A program made the translations under genes and the position numbers. Below the pieces are notes generated by a model that had not been told where the DNA came from, did no database searches, and saw only the letters and a program-made list of their open reading frames with translations. 36,980 bases of DNA from Nitrospirota bacterium (lineage in GTDB: Bacteria > Nitrospirota > Nitrospiria > Nitrospirales > Nitrospiraceae). Of this stretch, positions 8,490 to 17,535 are shown one piece after another; position 1 is the first letter of the stretch; each line of letters opens with the position of its first letter. The DNA is taken from the NCBI GenBank assembly GCA_028876065.1, contig JAGWTI010000029.1:1-36980 (forward strand), read 5' to 3'.

Positions 8490-8745
8490 TAAAAAAAGCC
8501 TTCTCCCTTGCTTCAGGGACGAAGGCTTCACGCGCTCCGTGGTACCACCCTGCTTCAGCGACGGAGTTTCCGGTGGAAACCCCGACACCCTTCATTGAAC
8601 CCGTTTCGTGGGTCAGGCGGAGCCCCTTACTCTCCGAACGATTTCACGGGCTCGGCTCCGAGGCGAGTTCGGCGGCCGACGGGCTGATTTGCACCACCCA
8701 CCAGCTCTCTCGGTCCGTCGGGACCGCCTACTACTCCTCTTCGAC
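8490..8745 (-). promoter_or_regulatory. T-box riboswitch, leucine (CUC specifier), upstream of leuA
   Basis: On the minus strand the leader shows all main T-box parts in order. A basal stem GAGG (8739-8736) pairs with CCTC (8663-8660). The specifier loop has AGTAGTA on the 5' side and GAACTCG on the 3' side, with the leucine codon CTC at 8667-8665. A distal stem I carries GAGAGAGCTGG and GGTGGTGCAAA. The T-box sequence GAAGCAGGGTGGTACCACGG (8556-8537) sits in an antiterminator built from CTCCGT (8566-8561) and ACGGAG (8540-8535). A terminator hairpin follows, then the leuA ribosome site. Uncharged tRNA-Leu(GAG) should favour read-through. It begins about ten bases after the pssA stop. Confidence 0.93.
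8493..8530 (-). terminator. Regulated intrinsic terminator of the leuA T-box leader
   Basis: On the minus strand AAGCCTTC (8528-8521) pairs with GAAGGCTT (8503-8496), with an inner TCCCT/AGGGA stem, and a run of T residues follows. It is the alternative structure to the antiterminator and ends transcription before leuA when tRNA-Leu is charged. Confidence 0.85.
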
Positions 8746-8754
8746 GCCGCTCGA

Positions 8755-9552
8755 CTACGACTCTTTCGACTCCAACGCCGGTTGCTCGGCCGCGCTTCGC
8801 TTGCCGAACGCCCTGGCCATCACGCTCCACGCTTTTTCAAGGGGCCCCAGCGCCGCATAGCCGGCAAAGACCAGGAACAGCATCAACTGCGGCCAGGCGA
8901 TCACGAGCATGATGCCCAGAATCGCCCACACCAGATAGTTGAAGTGATGGCCGGGCCTGAATTTGAGGTCCTTGAAACTCCGGTACTTGACCGTGCTGAC
9001 CATCAAGAACGCCAGCAGCAACGCCAGCACAAACACCAGCCGAGACTTGTAGTCCACGGCCAGACCGACGACGTAGTGATCGAAAATGATCAGCGTCGCG
9101 ACCACGCTGGCTGCCGCCGGAATCGGCAGGCCGGTAAAGTACTTGCTCTCGCTGGTGGACGCCATCACGTTGAACCGGGCCAACCGCAACGCGCCGCAGG
9201 CGACGAACGCGAACATGACCGCCGCGCCCAACATCCCATGAGCCTTCAGCCCCCACCCATAAATCAAGAGCCCCGGCGCCACGCCGAAGGCGACCAGATC
9301 GGCCAGCGAGTCATACTCCACCCCGAACTGGCTGGTGCTGTTCGTCCAACGCGCGGACTTCCCGTCCAGCATGTCGAAAATCAGCGCCACCAGGATGGCC
9401 ACCGCCGCCGCCAGATAGTGCTCGCCGAAGACCGCCAGGATCGCGAACAGACCGCTGAACAGATTCCCGGTGGTCAAGAGGTTGGGGATCAGATAAACGG
9501 CTCGTTTGCGCTTCGATTCTTTGGCCACCGGCTTGTAGTCCTTGTCTTTCAT
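8755..9552 (-). CDS. pssA: CDP-diacylglycerol-serine O-phosphatidyltransferase
   Basis: Makes phosphatidylserine from CDP-diacylglycerol and serine at the membrane. The 265-residue protein has several hydrophobic helices and the full CDP-alcohol phosphotransferase signature: DGKSAR, eight residues, then GVEYDSLAD, which holds the metal-binding aspartates. The N-terminal YLIPNLLTTGNLFSGLFAI is typical of the short PssA form. Its product is the substrate of the psd gene just upstream, so the two form a phosphatidylethanolamine module between ilvC and leuA. The stop codon lies directly before the leuA T-box leader. Confidence 0.94.
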   Translation of the reverse strand: MKDKDYKPVAKESKRKRAVYLIPNLLTTGNLFSGLFAILAVFGEHYLAAAVAILVALIFDMLDGKSARWTNSTSQFGVEYDSLADLVAFGVAPGLLIYGWGLKAHGMLGAAVMFAFVACGALRLARFNVMASTSESKYFTGLPIPAAASVVATLIIFDHYVVGLAVDYKSRLVFVLALLLAFLMVSTVKYRSFKDLKFRPGHHFNYLVWAILGIMLVIAWPQLMLFLVFAGYAALGPLEKAWSVMARAFGKRSAAEQPALESKES

Positions 9553-9577
9553 GAAGGGCCCCCGTATGACGGTTTCC

Positions 9578-10225
9578 CTACGCCAACTCGGCGAGAATGG
9601 TCTCGCCCCCCTTTACGTGCATGCCGACACCCACCCGCACTTTGGTGCCGGCCGGCAGGAACATGTCCATCCGCGACCCGAACCGGATCAGACCGTATCG
9701 TTCGCCGCAAGCCACAGTCTCGCCGGGAGACACCCAGCACACGATCCTGCGGGCAATCAACCCCGCCACCTGCACGCAGAGCACTTTCGCCCCCTCCGCG
9801 GTCCGGATCATCAAGGCGTTCTGCTCGTTCCGCAAGGTCGCATCCGGACGGTTGGCCGGAACGAACTTCCCCGGCTGATAGGCGATGTCCTCGACAACCC
9901 CGTTGCACGGAATGCGATTCACATGCACGTTGAACACGTTCAAAAAGATGCTGATCCGGACCCCTTGATCCTTCAGGAATCGCGGCTCAAATTCCTCGGT
10001 GACCGCGATCACCTTGCCGTCTCCTGGTGCCACGACTGCGTGGGCCGACGGAGGCGCCACCCGCTTCGGATTGCGAAAGAACCAGGCGGTGAACAACGTC
10101 GCCAGACCCAACGCCAGCGCCGGGCCGGTCCATCCGAGTCCGGCCGCCAGGACGGCCGGGCCGCCGGCGCCCGCAACGAACGGGAGACCTTCTTTGACGA
10201 TCGGGATGCCGACGGCGCGGTCCAT
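9578..10225 (-). CDS. psd: Phosphatidylserine decarboxylase (short form)
   Basis: Converts phosphatidylserine to phosphatidylethanolamine. The 215-residue length matches the short, archaeal-type proenzyme family. Visible are two N-terminal hydrophobic stretches (about 17-50), FFRNPKR, VVAPGDGKVI, FLNVFNVHVNRIPCNG with the conserved histidine, and the self-cleavage site RFGSRMD, where Ser184 would become the pyruvoyl group. AGAGG lies seven bases before the ATG at 10225. pssA follows after 25 bases. Confidence 0.94.
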   Translation of the reverse strand: MDRAVGIPIVKEGLPFVAGAGGPAVLAAGLGWTGPALALGLATLFTAWFFRNPKRVAPPSAHAVVAPGDGKVIAVTEEFEPRFLKDQGVRISIFLNVFNVHVNRIPCNGVVEDIAYQPGKFVPANRPDATLRNEQNALMIRTAEGAKVLCVQVAGLIARRIVCWVSPGETVACGERYGLIRFGSRMDMFLPAGTKVRVGVGMHVKGGETILAELA

Positions 10226-10264
10226 TCACAAGCCTCTGGAGCAAACAGGTCGGGCCATCCCCCG

Positions 10265-11350
<1,086 letters not shown>

Positions 11351-11869
11351 TTATTCTTTGGCGACGCGCTTCGGTTGCATCGCGGCCGGACGAAGCGGTT
11401 CCCGCGCGATCGCCACGCGGCCGGTCCTGGCCAGTTCCTTGATGCCCAGCGGCTGCAACAAGTTGATGATCGCCTCGATCTTGTTGACGTCGCCGGTGAT
11501 CTCGATCGTGTAGGTCGTCGGCGTGGAGTCGATCACGCTGGCGCGGAAAATGTCCGCGATCCGCAGGGCCTCGGCCCGGTCCTCCGGCTTGGTGTGGACC
11601 TTGATCAGCGCGGTTTCGCGCTCGACGAACTCGCTCTCGTTGAGGTCCACGACCTTGATCACGTCGATCAGCTTGTTGAGCTGTTTGACGATCTGCTCGA
11701 TGATCCGATCGTCGCCCGTGGTCACGATCGTCATCATGGACATGGAGGGGTCCAGCGTGGGCGCCACCGAGAGACTCTCGATGTTGAAGCCTCGGCCGCT
11801 GAAGAGACCCGCCACCCGAGACAGGACCCCGAACTTGTTTTCGACGATGACGGAAATGATGTGGTCCAT
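11351..11869 (-). CDS. ilvH: Acetolactate synthase small (regulatory) subunit
   Basis: The regulatory partner of IlvB, which raises activity and gives valine feedback control. The 172-residue protein starts HIISVIVENKFGVLSRVAGL and continues GRGFNIESLSV, the N-terminal ACT domain; the C-terminal half (about 80-160) is the second conserved domain, with RETALIKVH and YTIEITGDVNKIEAIINLL. The start is ATG 11869, with only a weak ribosome binding site. It is separated from ilvB by a 94-base spacer holding short inverted repeats and lies 72 bases before ilvC. Confidence 0.96.
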   Translation of the reverse strand: MDHIISVIVENKFGVLSRVAGLFSGRGFNIESLSVAPTLDPSMSMMTIVTTGDDRIIEQIVKQLNKLIDVIKVVDLNESEFVERETALIKVHTKPEDRAEALRIADIFRASVIDSTPTTYTIEITGDVNKIEAIINLLQPLGIKELARTGRVAIAREPLRPAAMQPKRVAKE

Positions 11870-11883
11870 AATAACCCAATGTC

Positions 11884-11956
11884 GAACGATGAACGCGGAA
11901 TGATGAACGGAGGATTATCCCCTCAACTCATCATTTCTCTCTCATCGTTCATCATT
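11884..11956. repeat. Short inverted repeats in the ilvB-ilvH spacer
   Basis: GAACGATGA (11884-11892) and AATGATGAACG (11899-11909) face TCATCGTTC (11942-11950) and CGTTCATCATT (11946-11956) as inverted copies. The spacer can therefore form more than one hairpin between two genes whose proteins form one complex. The GATGAAC-type units look like a small interspersed repeat; that is an impression, not tested. Confidence 0.5.
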
Positions 11957-11963
11957 GTCCTTT

Positions 11964-13739
11964 CTACGCGGTCAGCACGGTGTCCTTGTCTTCGCCCGCC
12001 ACTTTCGAGCCGGCCGGCTGCTTTTTCTTCAATTCCGGCGGATCGGTCAGGATCATTTCGTGGTTGCAGCCCCCGGCCGGAATCATCGGGTAGCAATTTT
12101 CATATTGATACACGGGCACATCGACCAGGACCGGCTTGTCCACGGCGATGGCCTCGCGGATCACGTCGTCCACCTCGGACACCTTGCTTGCGCGCAGCCC
12201 CACGGCCCCGTAGGCCTCCGCCAACTTGATGAAATCGGGAGTCGCGTCCAGGTAGCTCGAGGCATAGCGGCCTTCATAGAACAAATCCTGCCATTGGCGG
12301 ACCATCCCATGGAACCGGTTGTTGACGATGAACACCTTGACCGGCAACTTGCTCACCACCGCCGTGGCCAGTTCCTGAGTGTTCATCTGGAAGCTGCCGT
12401 CGCCCGCGATGCACAGCACCAGCTTGTCCGGAAAGGCCGCCTGTGCGCCCATGGCGGCCGGGAAGCCGAACCCCATCGTGCCCAACCCACCGGAGGTCAA
12501 CCACCGATTCGGCTTGGCCAGTTTGAAATACTGGGCCGACCACATCTGATGCTGGCCGACGTCGGTCGCCACGATCGGGTCCCGGTCCTTCGTGAGCTCG
12601 AAGACCCGCTTGATCAGGTGCTGGGGCTTGATGGCTCCGTTCGGGTCCTGTTCGTACGCCAACGGATGGGACCGCTGCCACTCGCGGATCTGCTCCAGCC
12701 AGGGCTTTCGCAGGTCCTTTTGATCCCCGTTGACCGTGGCCCGAAGAATCTGGGTCAACTCCCGCAACACCGATTTACAGTCTCCCACGATGGGGATGTC
12801 CACGTTCACATTTTTGCGGATGGACGTCGGATCGATATCGATATGAATGACCTTGGCGTGCGGACAGAACTCCGACACTTTGCCGGTCACGCGGTCGTCG
12901 AACCGAGCGCCGACCGCGATCACGAGGTCCGAGTGGTGCATCGCCATGTTGGCCCAGTAGGTGCCGTGCATGCCCAACATGCCCATCGACAGCGGATGTT
13001 CTCCCGGAAACGCCCCCAACGCCATGAGGGTCATGTCCACGGGGATATGGGTCAGCTCGGCCAGCTCCAGCAATTCCTCCGACGCGCCGGAGAAAATGAC
13101 CCCGCCGCCGACGTACAAAATCGGCTTCCGTGCCTTCATAATGGCTTCGGCCGCCTGCTTGATCTGCCATTTATTGCCGTCGTAGGTCGGGTTATAGCCC
13201 CGGATCGAGACGGACCCAGGGTACTTGAAGTCCGCCTTGTTCATGGACACGTCTTTCGGGATATCCACGAGCACGGGGCCAGGCCGGCCGGTGGTGGCCA
13301 CGTAAAAGGCTTCCTTGATGGTCACGGCCAGATCGTTCACGTCCTTCACGAGAAAATTGTATTTGGTGCAAGGACGGCTCAAACCGATGTTGTCCGCCTC
13401 CTGGAACGCATCGTTGCCGATCAAACTGGTCGGCACCTGTCCGGAGAAACAGACCAAGGGCACCGAATCCATGTAGGCGTCGGCCAACGCCGTGATCACG
13501 TTGGTCATGCCCGGTCCCGAGGTCACCAGGCACACACCGGCCTTGCCCGTTGCCTTGGCGTAGCCTTCAGCCATGTGGCCGGCCCCCTGCTCATGGCGGG
13601 TCAGGACCACGTTGACATCCTTCTGCTGGTGCAGAATATCGAAGATTTTCAGCACCACCCCGCCCGGCAGAGCAAAGAGGGTCTTGACCCCTTCGCGTTT
13701 GAGACACTCCAGGAATATCTCTGCGCCTGTCAACTTCAT
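11964..13739 (-). CDS. ilvB: Acetolactate synthase large (catalytic) subunit
   Basis: Thiamine-diphosphate enzyme making acetolactate or acetohydroxybutyrate, the first shared step of branched-chain synthesis. The 591-residue length is normal. The N-terminal domain has LFALPGGVVLKIFD, the catalytic glutamate in LTRHEQGAGHMAEGYAK and SGPGMTN. The C-terminal domain has the cofactor motif GDGSFQMNTQELATA followed by VFIVNN. A GAGGGGGT ribosome site precedes ATG 13739. It is the first gene of the block, with a sigma-70-like promoter about 140 bases upstream. Confidence 0.97.
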   Translation of the reverse strand: MKLTGAEIFLECLKREGVKTLFALPGGVVLKIFDILHQQKDVNVVLTRHEQGAGHMAEGYAKATGKAGVCLVTSGPGMTNVITALADAYMDSVPLVCFSGQVPTSLIGNDAFQEADNIGLSRPCTKYNFLVKDVNDLAVTIKEAFYVATTGRPGPVLVDIPKDVSMNKADFKYPGSVSIRGYNPTYDGNKWQIKQAAEAIMKARKPILYVGGGVIFSGASEELLELAELTHIPVDMTLMALGAFPGEHPLSMGMLGMHGTYWANMAMHHSDLVIAVGARFDDRVTGKVSEFCPHAKVIHIDIDPTSIRKNVNVDIPIVGDCKSVLRELTQILRATVNGDQKDLRKPWLEQIREWQRSHPLAYEQDPNGAIKPQHLIKRVFELTKDRDPIVATDVGQHQMWSAQYFKLAKPNRWLTSGGLGTMGFGFPAAMGAQAAFPDKLVLCIAGDGSFQMNTQELATAVVSKLPVKVFIVNNRFHGMVRQWQDLFYEGRYASSYLDATPDFIKLAEAYGAVGLRASKVSEVDDVIREAIAVDKPVLVDVPVYQYENCYPMIPAGGCNHEMILTDPPELKKKQPAGSKVAGEDKDTVLTA

Positions 13740-13806
13740 ATCCCGACCCCCTCTAGCAGACAGCTCGCCGGCAGCTTCTGCGACAGCTTATCTCTTCATT
13801 GGCCAA

Positions 13807-13831
13807 AGCCGGACCCTCCGCCAGTCCGGCT
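13807..13831 (-). promoter_or_regulatory. Stem-loop in the ilvB leader
   Basis: AGCCGGAC and GTCCGGCT form a perfect 8-bp stem with a 9-base loop, inside the predicted ilvB leader between the promoter and the start codon. Only a short TTT follows it, so it may be a weak terminator, a pause site or a 5' stabiliser. No leader peptide rich in Leu, Val or Ile codons and no T-box sequence was found here. Confidence 0.45.
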
Positions 13832-13879
13832 CGTCGAATGATACAAATCTCGCTGAAAAACAAGGCAAAAGGGTTTTTC

Positions 13880-13908
13880 ATGCTATCACTGGGTGCCCTT
13901 TAAGTCAA
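13880..13908 (-). promoter_or_regulatory. Sigma-70-type promoter for the ilvB operon
   Basis: On the minus strand TTGACT (13908-13903) and TAGCAT (13885-13880) are 17 bases apart. Transcription would begin near 13872, giving a leader of about 130 bases before ilvB. Apart from this promoter and the leader hairpin, nothing clear is seen in 13740-14055. Confidence 0.6.
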
Positions 13909-14055
13909 TAGGAACGCCTCGTCTGCAGCCCCTCGGCAGGCTGTCTTGGATGCGCGATGGGCCGGTCTGGTCGTCCGTGGCAATGCCGGGCTGCTTGAGC
14001 GACGATCGCAATTCGGGTACGGTACCGTGACGACGGATGGATATGGACCGGCCCC

Positions 14056-14355
14056 ATGCTTGAGCTCACGATTCTTTCGCGTCCCGATTGCCACCTCTGC
14101 GACGTGGTGCTGAAGATCGCCCGCCGCTTGCAGGACGACACCCCGTTCAACCTGGCCAAAGTGGACATCAGCGACGATGCAGACCTCGTCCGCCGCTACG
14201 GGACAAGAATCCCCGTCGTCCTGATCGACCACCATGAAGCCTGTGCCGGAAAAATCACCGAACGGGACTTGCGGAAGGCATTGAAAAAGGCGCGCTGGAG
14301 AAGACCTATAAGCCGGATTCTGTCCCGCCTCGGCTTGACGCCGCCACGGGGATGA
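14056..14355 (+). CDS. Glutaredoxin-like thioredoxin-fold protein
   Basis: A 99-residue protein starting LELTILSRPDCHLCDVVLK, with a CHLC redox motif (Cys12 and Cys15) after the first strand. RRYGTRIPVVLIDHHEA contains the cis-proline typical of the glutaredoxin fold. This is the small family close to DUF836/YruB-like glutaredoxins; the substrate is unknown. The fold appears complete by about residue 78, and the basic tail after ALKKARW is encoded by sequence that is also the 3' end of rnpB on the other strand (14290-14355). The tail may therefore be read-through rather than selected protein. It is divergent from ilvB. Confidence 0.8.
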   Translation: MLELTILSRPDCHLCDVVLKIARRLQDDTPFNLAKVDISDDADLVRRYGTRIPVVLIDHHEACAGKITERDLRKALKKARWRRPISRILSRLGLTPPRG

Positions 14356-14691
14356 TCATTTCTCTGGAGCTCGAGTTACCTCGAGCTTCGGGCGACCTAC
14401 CCGAGGACCTCGGCCGGGCCAGCCGATCCGACCTTGCGGTCGGGCGTCCTCCTATTTGGTCTTGCTCCGGGCGACGCTTACCCTGCCGTCTGTGTCACCA
14501 CAGACGCGGTGGGCTCTTACCCCACCGTTTCACCCTTACCTGATCCCTTTCGGGCCATCGGCGGTTTGTTTTCTGTGGCGCCGGTGTCGGATCGCTCCGC
14601 CTGGGAATTACCCAGCACCCTGCCCTTCGGAGTCCGGACTTTCCTCCCGCCGGCAAGCCGGCGAGCGATCACCCGGTCTACTCCAGCACGC
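14290..14691 (-). ncRNA. rnpB: RNase P RNA (bacterial class A)
   Basis: Catalytic RNA that trims the 5' ends of tRNA precursors. On the minus strand the 5' region holds the universal GGAGGAAAGTCCGGACTCC (about 14652-14634). The 3' end holds GACAGAATCCGGCTTATAGG (about 14323-14304). GGTAAGGGTGAAACGGTGGG and TAAGAGCCCACCG in the middle match conserved core regions. The ends were set by the P1 helix: GCGTGCTGGAG at 14691-14681 pairs over 11 positions, with one G-U, with CTCCAGCGCGC at 14300-14290. The length of about 402 bases is normal. The 3' end overlaps the glutaredoxin-like ORF on the other strand. Confidence 0.96.
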
Positions 14692-14697
14692 TCATGC

Positions 14698-14726
14698 AGT
14701 ATAAGCCCTCAACAGCCGGCGTGCAA
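14698..14726 (-). promoter_or_regulatory. rnpB promoter
   Basis: On the minus strand TTGCAC (14726-14721) and TATACT (14703-14698) are 17 bases apart. The predicted start falls within a base or so of 14691, the first base of the P1 helix, so promoter and RNA end agree independently. Confidence 0.7.
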
Positions 14727-14736
14727 GCCGCCCCGA

Positions 14737-14765
14737 TTGACCGCCATCGAGGCCTCTGTTACAGT
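14737..14765 (+). promoter_or_regulatory. Promoter for the RNase HIII gene
   Basis: TTGACC (14737-14742) and TACAGT (14760-14765) are 17 bases apart on the plus strand, about 45 bases before the GTG start. It is back-to-back with the rnpB promoter; the two -35 boxes are about ten bases apart. Confidence 0.5.
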
Positions 14766-14809
14766 CCGCCCGGCAAATCACCCGACCTCACCACGCACAG
14801 GCAGCACCG

Positions 14810-15478
14810 GTGACGACCGAACACCAGACCGCGGGCCAGGCCCGCATCGGCATCGACGAATCAGGCAAAGGGGATTACTTCGGCCCCCTCGTCATCGCCG
14901 CCGTCCACGTCACACCGGAATTGGAGCCGGATCTGCGTCTGATGAACGTGCGCGACAGCAAGCGCATCTCCGACGGGCGCATCCTTGAGATGGCCCCGGA
15001 CATCAAGCTCGTGTGCCGGCACAGCATCGTGGCGATCGGCCCGGAGCGCTACAACGAACTGTACAAGAAGATCAAGAATCTCAACCGCCTCCTGGCCTGG
15101 GGGCACGCCCGCGCGCTGGAGAATCTGCTGGAGCAGGTGAATTGCGACCTGGCGATCGCCGATCAGTTCGGGGACGAACGGTTCGTGCTGAACGCCTTGC
15201 AAGAGAAGGGCAAGCGCATTCGCCTGATCCAGCGCACCAAAGCCGAATCGGACCTGGCGGTCGCAGCGGCCTCGATCCTGGCCCGCGCCGAGTTCCTCCT
15301 GAGGCTCAAGCGGCTGTCGGACGACATAGGCCTCGCCCTCCCGAAGGGGGCCTCACCGCAAGTCGAGCTGGCGGGTCGTATGATTGTGAAAAAGCACGGG
15401 CAGGAGCGGCTGACGACGGTCGCGAAACTGCATTTCAAGACGACGCAGGCGGTGCTGGGGGCTCCACAGGACAGCTAA
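14810..15478 (+). CDS. rnhC: Ribonuclease HIII-like protein without the N-terminal domain
   Basis: Cleaves the RNA strand of RNA-DNA hybrids. The sequence GIDESGKGDYFGPLV (residues 14-28, with catalytic Asp16 and Glu17) is the HIII signature, unlike the DEAGRGPLAGPV of RNase HII. Asp118 in AIADQFGDERF and the RTKAESDLAVAAASILARA block complete the catalytic core. At 222 residues it lacks the roughly 90-residue TBP-like substrate-binding domain that precedes the core in Bacillus-type HIII enzymes. The GTG start at 14810 fits the promoter; no in-frame extension long enough for the missing domain exists before rnpB. Its stop overlaps the stop of the convergent gene by three bases. Confidence 0.88.
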   Translation: MTTEHQTAGQARIGIDESGKGDYFGPLVIAAVHVTPELEPDLRLMNVRDSKRISDGRILEMAPDIKLVCRHSIVAIGPERYNELYKKIKNLNRLLAWGHARALENLLEQVNCDLAIADQFGDERFVLNALQEKGKRIRLIQRTKAESDLAVAAASILARAEFLLRLKRLSDDIGLALPKGASPQVELAGRMIVKKHGQERLTTVAKLHFKTTQAVLGAPQDS

Positions 15479-16251
15479 ACCGTTTCCCCCACGTCATATT
15501 CTTCCTTCTCCAGCGAAGACGGAGCGGCTTGAGCCGTCGTGATGACCTCCCCGTCCCAGTAGAGAATCCGATGGCAGTAGGAACAGGCCAGCAAGTCTTC
15601 CTTCCGTTTGACCTCGGCGATAAGCTGGGGTGGCAGCTGCAACCGGCACCCGGAACAGATGCCGTCGCGAACCGGCACCAACGCCAAGTCCTTCTTCATC
15701 GCCTTCAGCTTCTTGTACCGCTCCATCAAGGTCTTGTCCACGGCGGCGGCCACCGTGGCCTGCTTCTGCTCCAGCTGGGCCGATTCCTTCCCCAGCTCGG
15801 CGGCGAGCGCTTCGAGCCGCTGCTTTTCCTTGGCACATGACTGTTCCGCTTCGGCGGCCTTGGCCTGCAGCTCTTTGACTTCTTTTTGCTTGGCCTCGAT
15901 CTTCTCCATCAGCACCAGAATCTGCTCTTCGATCTCGCCCTTCTTCTTGTTGGACATCTCGATCTCGAACAAATGCGCCTGATATTCCTTGTTCGTCTTG
16001 AGTTCGGAGAGGCGCGCCTTCATCTTGTCCGTCTGGGATTCGTGCGCCTCGAGGTCGCGCTCGCGATCCTTGCGCTCCTTGGTGAGCGCATCGAGGGTGG
16101 TCTTGGCTTCCTGCTGGAGACGTTGGGCTTCTTTGAGGGGGGCTTCGGCGGCCTGAATCAGTCCGGGGGATTTGCGTTGCTGCTCCCTGATCTCCGCCAG
16201 GCGGAGGTCGAGGGTTTGAAGATCGATCAGCGGCTGAAGCTGCGGGTTCAC
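15475..16251 (-). CDS. Coiled-coil protein with C-terminal C4 zinc ribbon
   Basis: A 258-residue protein. Residues about 5-175 form a long charged coiled coil, with many Glu, Lys, Gln and Leu heptads and the segment TNKEYQAHLFEIEMSNKKK. The C-terminus has CSGCRLQLPPQL and, 25 residues later, CSYCHRILYWD, a four-cysteine zinc ribbon of the zf-RING_7 type. Proteins with this plan are widespread and often annotated only as zinc-ribbon domain proteins; a nucleic-acid binding role has been suggested, but the function here is unknown. The GTG at 16251 is chosen because it has GAGG upstream and starts at the conserved NPQLQPLIDLQTLDLRLAEI segment. Confidence 0.85.
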   Translation of the reverse strand: MNPQLQPLIDLQTLDLRLAEIREQQRKSPGLIQAAEAPLKEAQRLQQEAKTTLDALTKERKDRERDLEAHESQTDKMKARLSELKTNKEYQAHLFEIEMSNKKKGEIEEQILVLMEKIEAKQKEVKELQAKAAEAEQSCAKEKQRLEALAAELGKESAQLEQKQATVAAAVDKTLMERYKKLKAMKKDLALVPVRDGICSGCRLQLPPQLIAEVKRKEDLLACSYCHRILYWDGEVITTAQAAPSSLEKEEYDVGETV

Positions 16252-16457
16252 CAGCGCCTCATGGCCGACAGAAAGGTGGACGCAAAATAGGTACCGACAT
16301 CGAGGAACACCGTAACACAAGCCTTCAAGCCGTTTCAAGGGACGGCGGCCCGACAAGCCCTATCGCGAACGACGCTTCATGCATGACGAGCCCAGGGCAG
16401 ATGCGTTGCGGGCAGGTGACGGAGCGGGAGGGCCGGGAGGCCGATCAGGAGCAGGGA

Positions 16458-17528
16458 TCAGAGGAACGAGGCGACCTCGGCGGCCACCGCAGGCAACGGC
16501 ACGAGATGTTGGACCGCGCCGCGCTTGACGGCTTCCTTCGGCATGCCGTAGACGACACAGGTCGCTTCGTCCTGGCCGATGGTCCTCGCGCCGGCCTGGC
16601 GCATTTCGAGAAGCCCCGCCGCGCCATCGTCTCCCATGCCGGTCATGATGACTCCCAGCGCATTGGGCCCGGCAAATTTCGCCACCGAGCGGAACAACAC
16701 GTCCACGGAGGGGCGATGGCGATTGACCAGCGGGCCGTCGATGACCTCGACATAGTATTGCGCGCCGCTGCGTTTGAGCAACATGTGGCGACCGCCCGGC
16801 GCCACCAATGCCCGCCCGGGAATCACCCGATCGTTGTGTTTGGCCTCCATGACTTCGACGTGACAGATGCCGTTCAAGCGTTCCGCGAACGCCGCCGTGA
16901 ATTTTTCCGGCATGTGCTGCACGATCACCATGCCCGGCGAGACGCGCGGCAACGCCGTCAGGACCGCTTCCAGGGCTTGCGTACCGCCGGTCGAGGTTCC
17001 GATCGCGACGATGCGCTCGGTCGTCTGGGCCATTGCGTGGGAGCCGGCCGGCAAAATGGCGTCCGCCGTGAGTTTCTGCGGCGGCTTGGCGGTCGAGACC
17101 ACGCTGGCCCGCAAACACTTCATGTTGGCCTGGGCGGCCGCCTTGACCGCATCGACCAGGTTGGCCGACGAATCCTCCAAAAACCGCTTCACGCCGAGCC
17201 TCGGCTTGGTGACGATGCTGACCGCGCCGGCGGCCAGCGCTTGCATGGTGGTCTCGGCGCCCGATTCCGTGAGCGATGAGCAGACCACCACCGGGACCGG
17301 GCGGGTGGCCATCAAGTGCTTGAGGAAGGAAATGCCGTCCATCCGCGGCATCTCCACATCGAGCGTGACCACGTCCGGCCATTCCTTTTTCATGTGCTCC
17401 ATGGCAAAGAGCGGATCGGAGGCCACCCCCGTCACCCGAATGCCGGGATCCTGGGCCAGAATGCCCGAGACCACCTGGCGGACCGTCGCCGAGTCGTCCA
17501 CCACCAAGACGTTGATCTTGCTGCGCAT
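16458..17528 (-). CDS. cheB: Chemotaxis response regulator protein-glutamate methylesterase CheB
   Basis: Removes methyl groups from, and deamidates, chemoreceptors to reset adaptation. The 356-residue protein has an N-terminal receiver domain ([12 protein letters not shown], phospho-acceptor Asp57 in [10 protein letters not shown]) and a C-terminal esterase domain (about 165-350). The catalytic serine is in [12 protein letters not shown], the histidine in [15 protein letters not shown] and the aspartate in [13 protein letters not shown]. It is the last gene of the che operon, 7 bases after cheD. About 200 bases between it and the coiled-coil gene show no feature. Confidence 0.97.
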   Translation of the reverse strand: MRSKINVLVVDDSATVRQVVSGILAQDPGIRVTGVASDPLFAMEHMKKEWPDVVTLDVEMPRMDGISFLKHLMATRPVPVVVCSSLTESGAETTMQALAAGAVSIVTKPRLGVKRFLEDSSANLVDAVKAAAQANMKCLRASVVSTAKPPQKLTADAILPAGSHAMAQTTERIVAIGTSTGGTQALEAVLTALPRVSPGMVIVQHMPEKFTAAFAERLNGICHVEVMEAKHNDRVIPGRALVAPGGRHMLLKRSGAQYYVEVIDGPLVNRHRPSVDVLFRSVAKFAGPNALGVIMTGMGDDGAAGLLEMRQAGARTIGQDEATCVVYGMPKEAVKRGAVQHLVPLPAVAAEVASFL

Positions 17529-17535
17529 AGGCTCC

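Noticed and set aside
6627-8492. 621-residue plus-strand ORF opposite leuA
   Set aside because: Antisense shadow of leuA and its leader; the T-box and LeuA motifs explain the sequence.
13739-13872. Attenuator leader peptide or T-box before ilvB
   Set aside because: No short ORF with branched-chain codons and no GGTGG-ACC sequence was found there.
14352-14988. Plus-strand ORFs within rnpB
   Set aside because: The region is fully explained by RNase P RNA on the minus strand.
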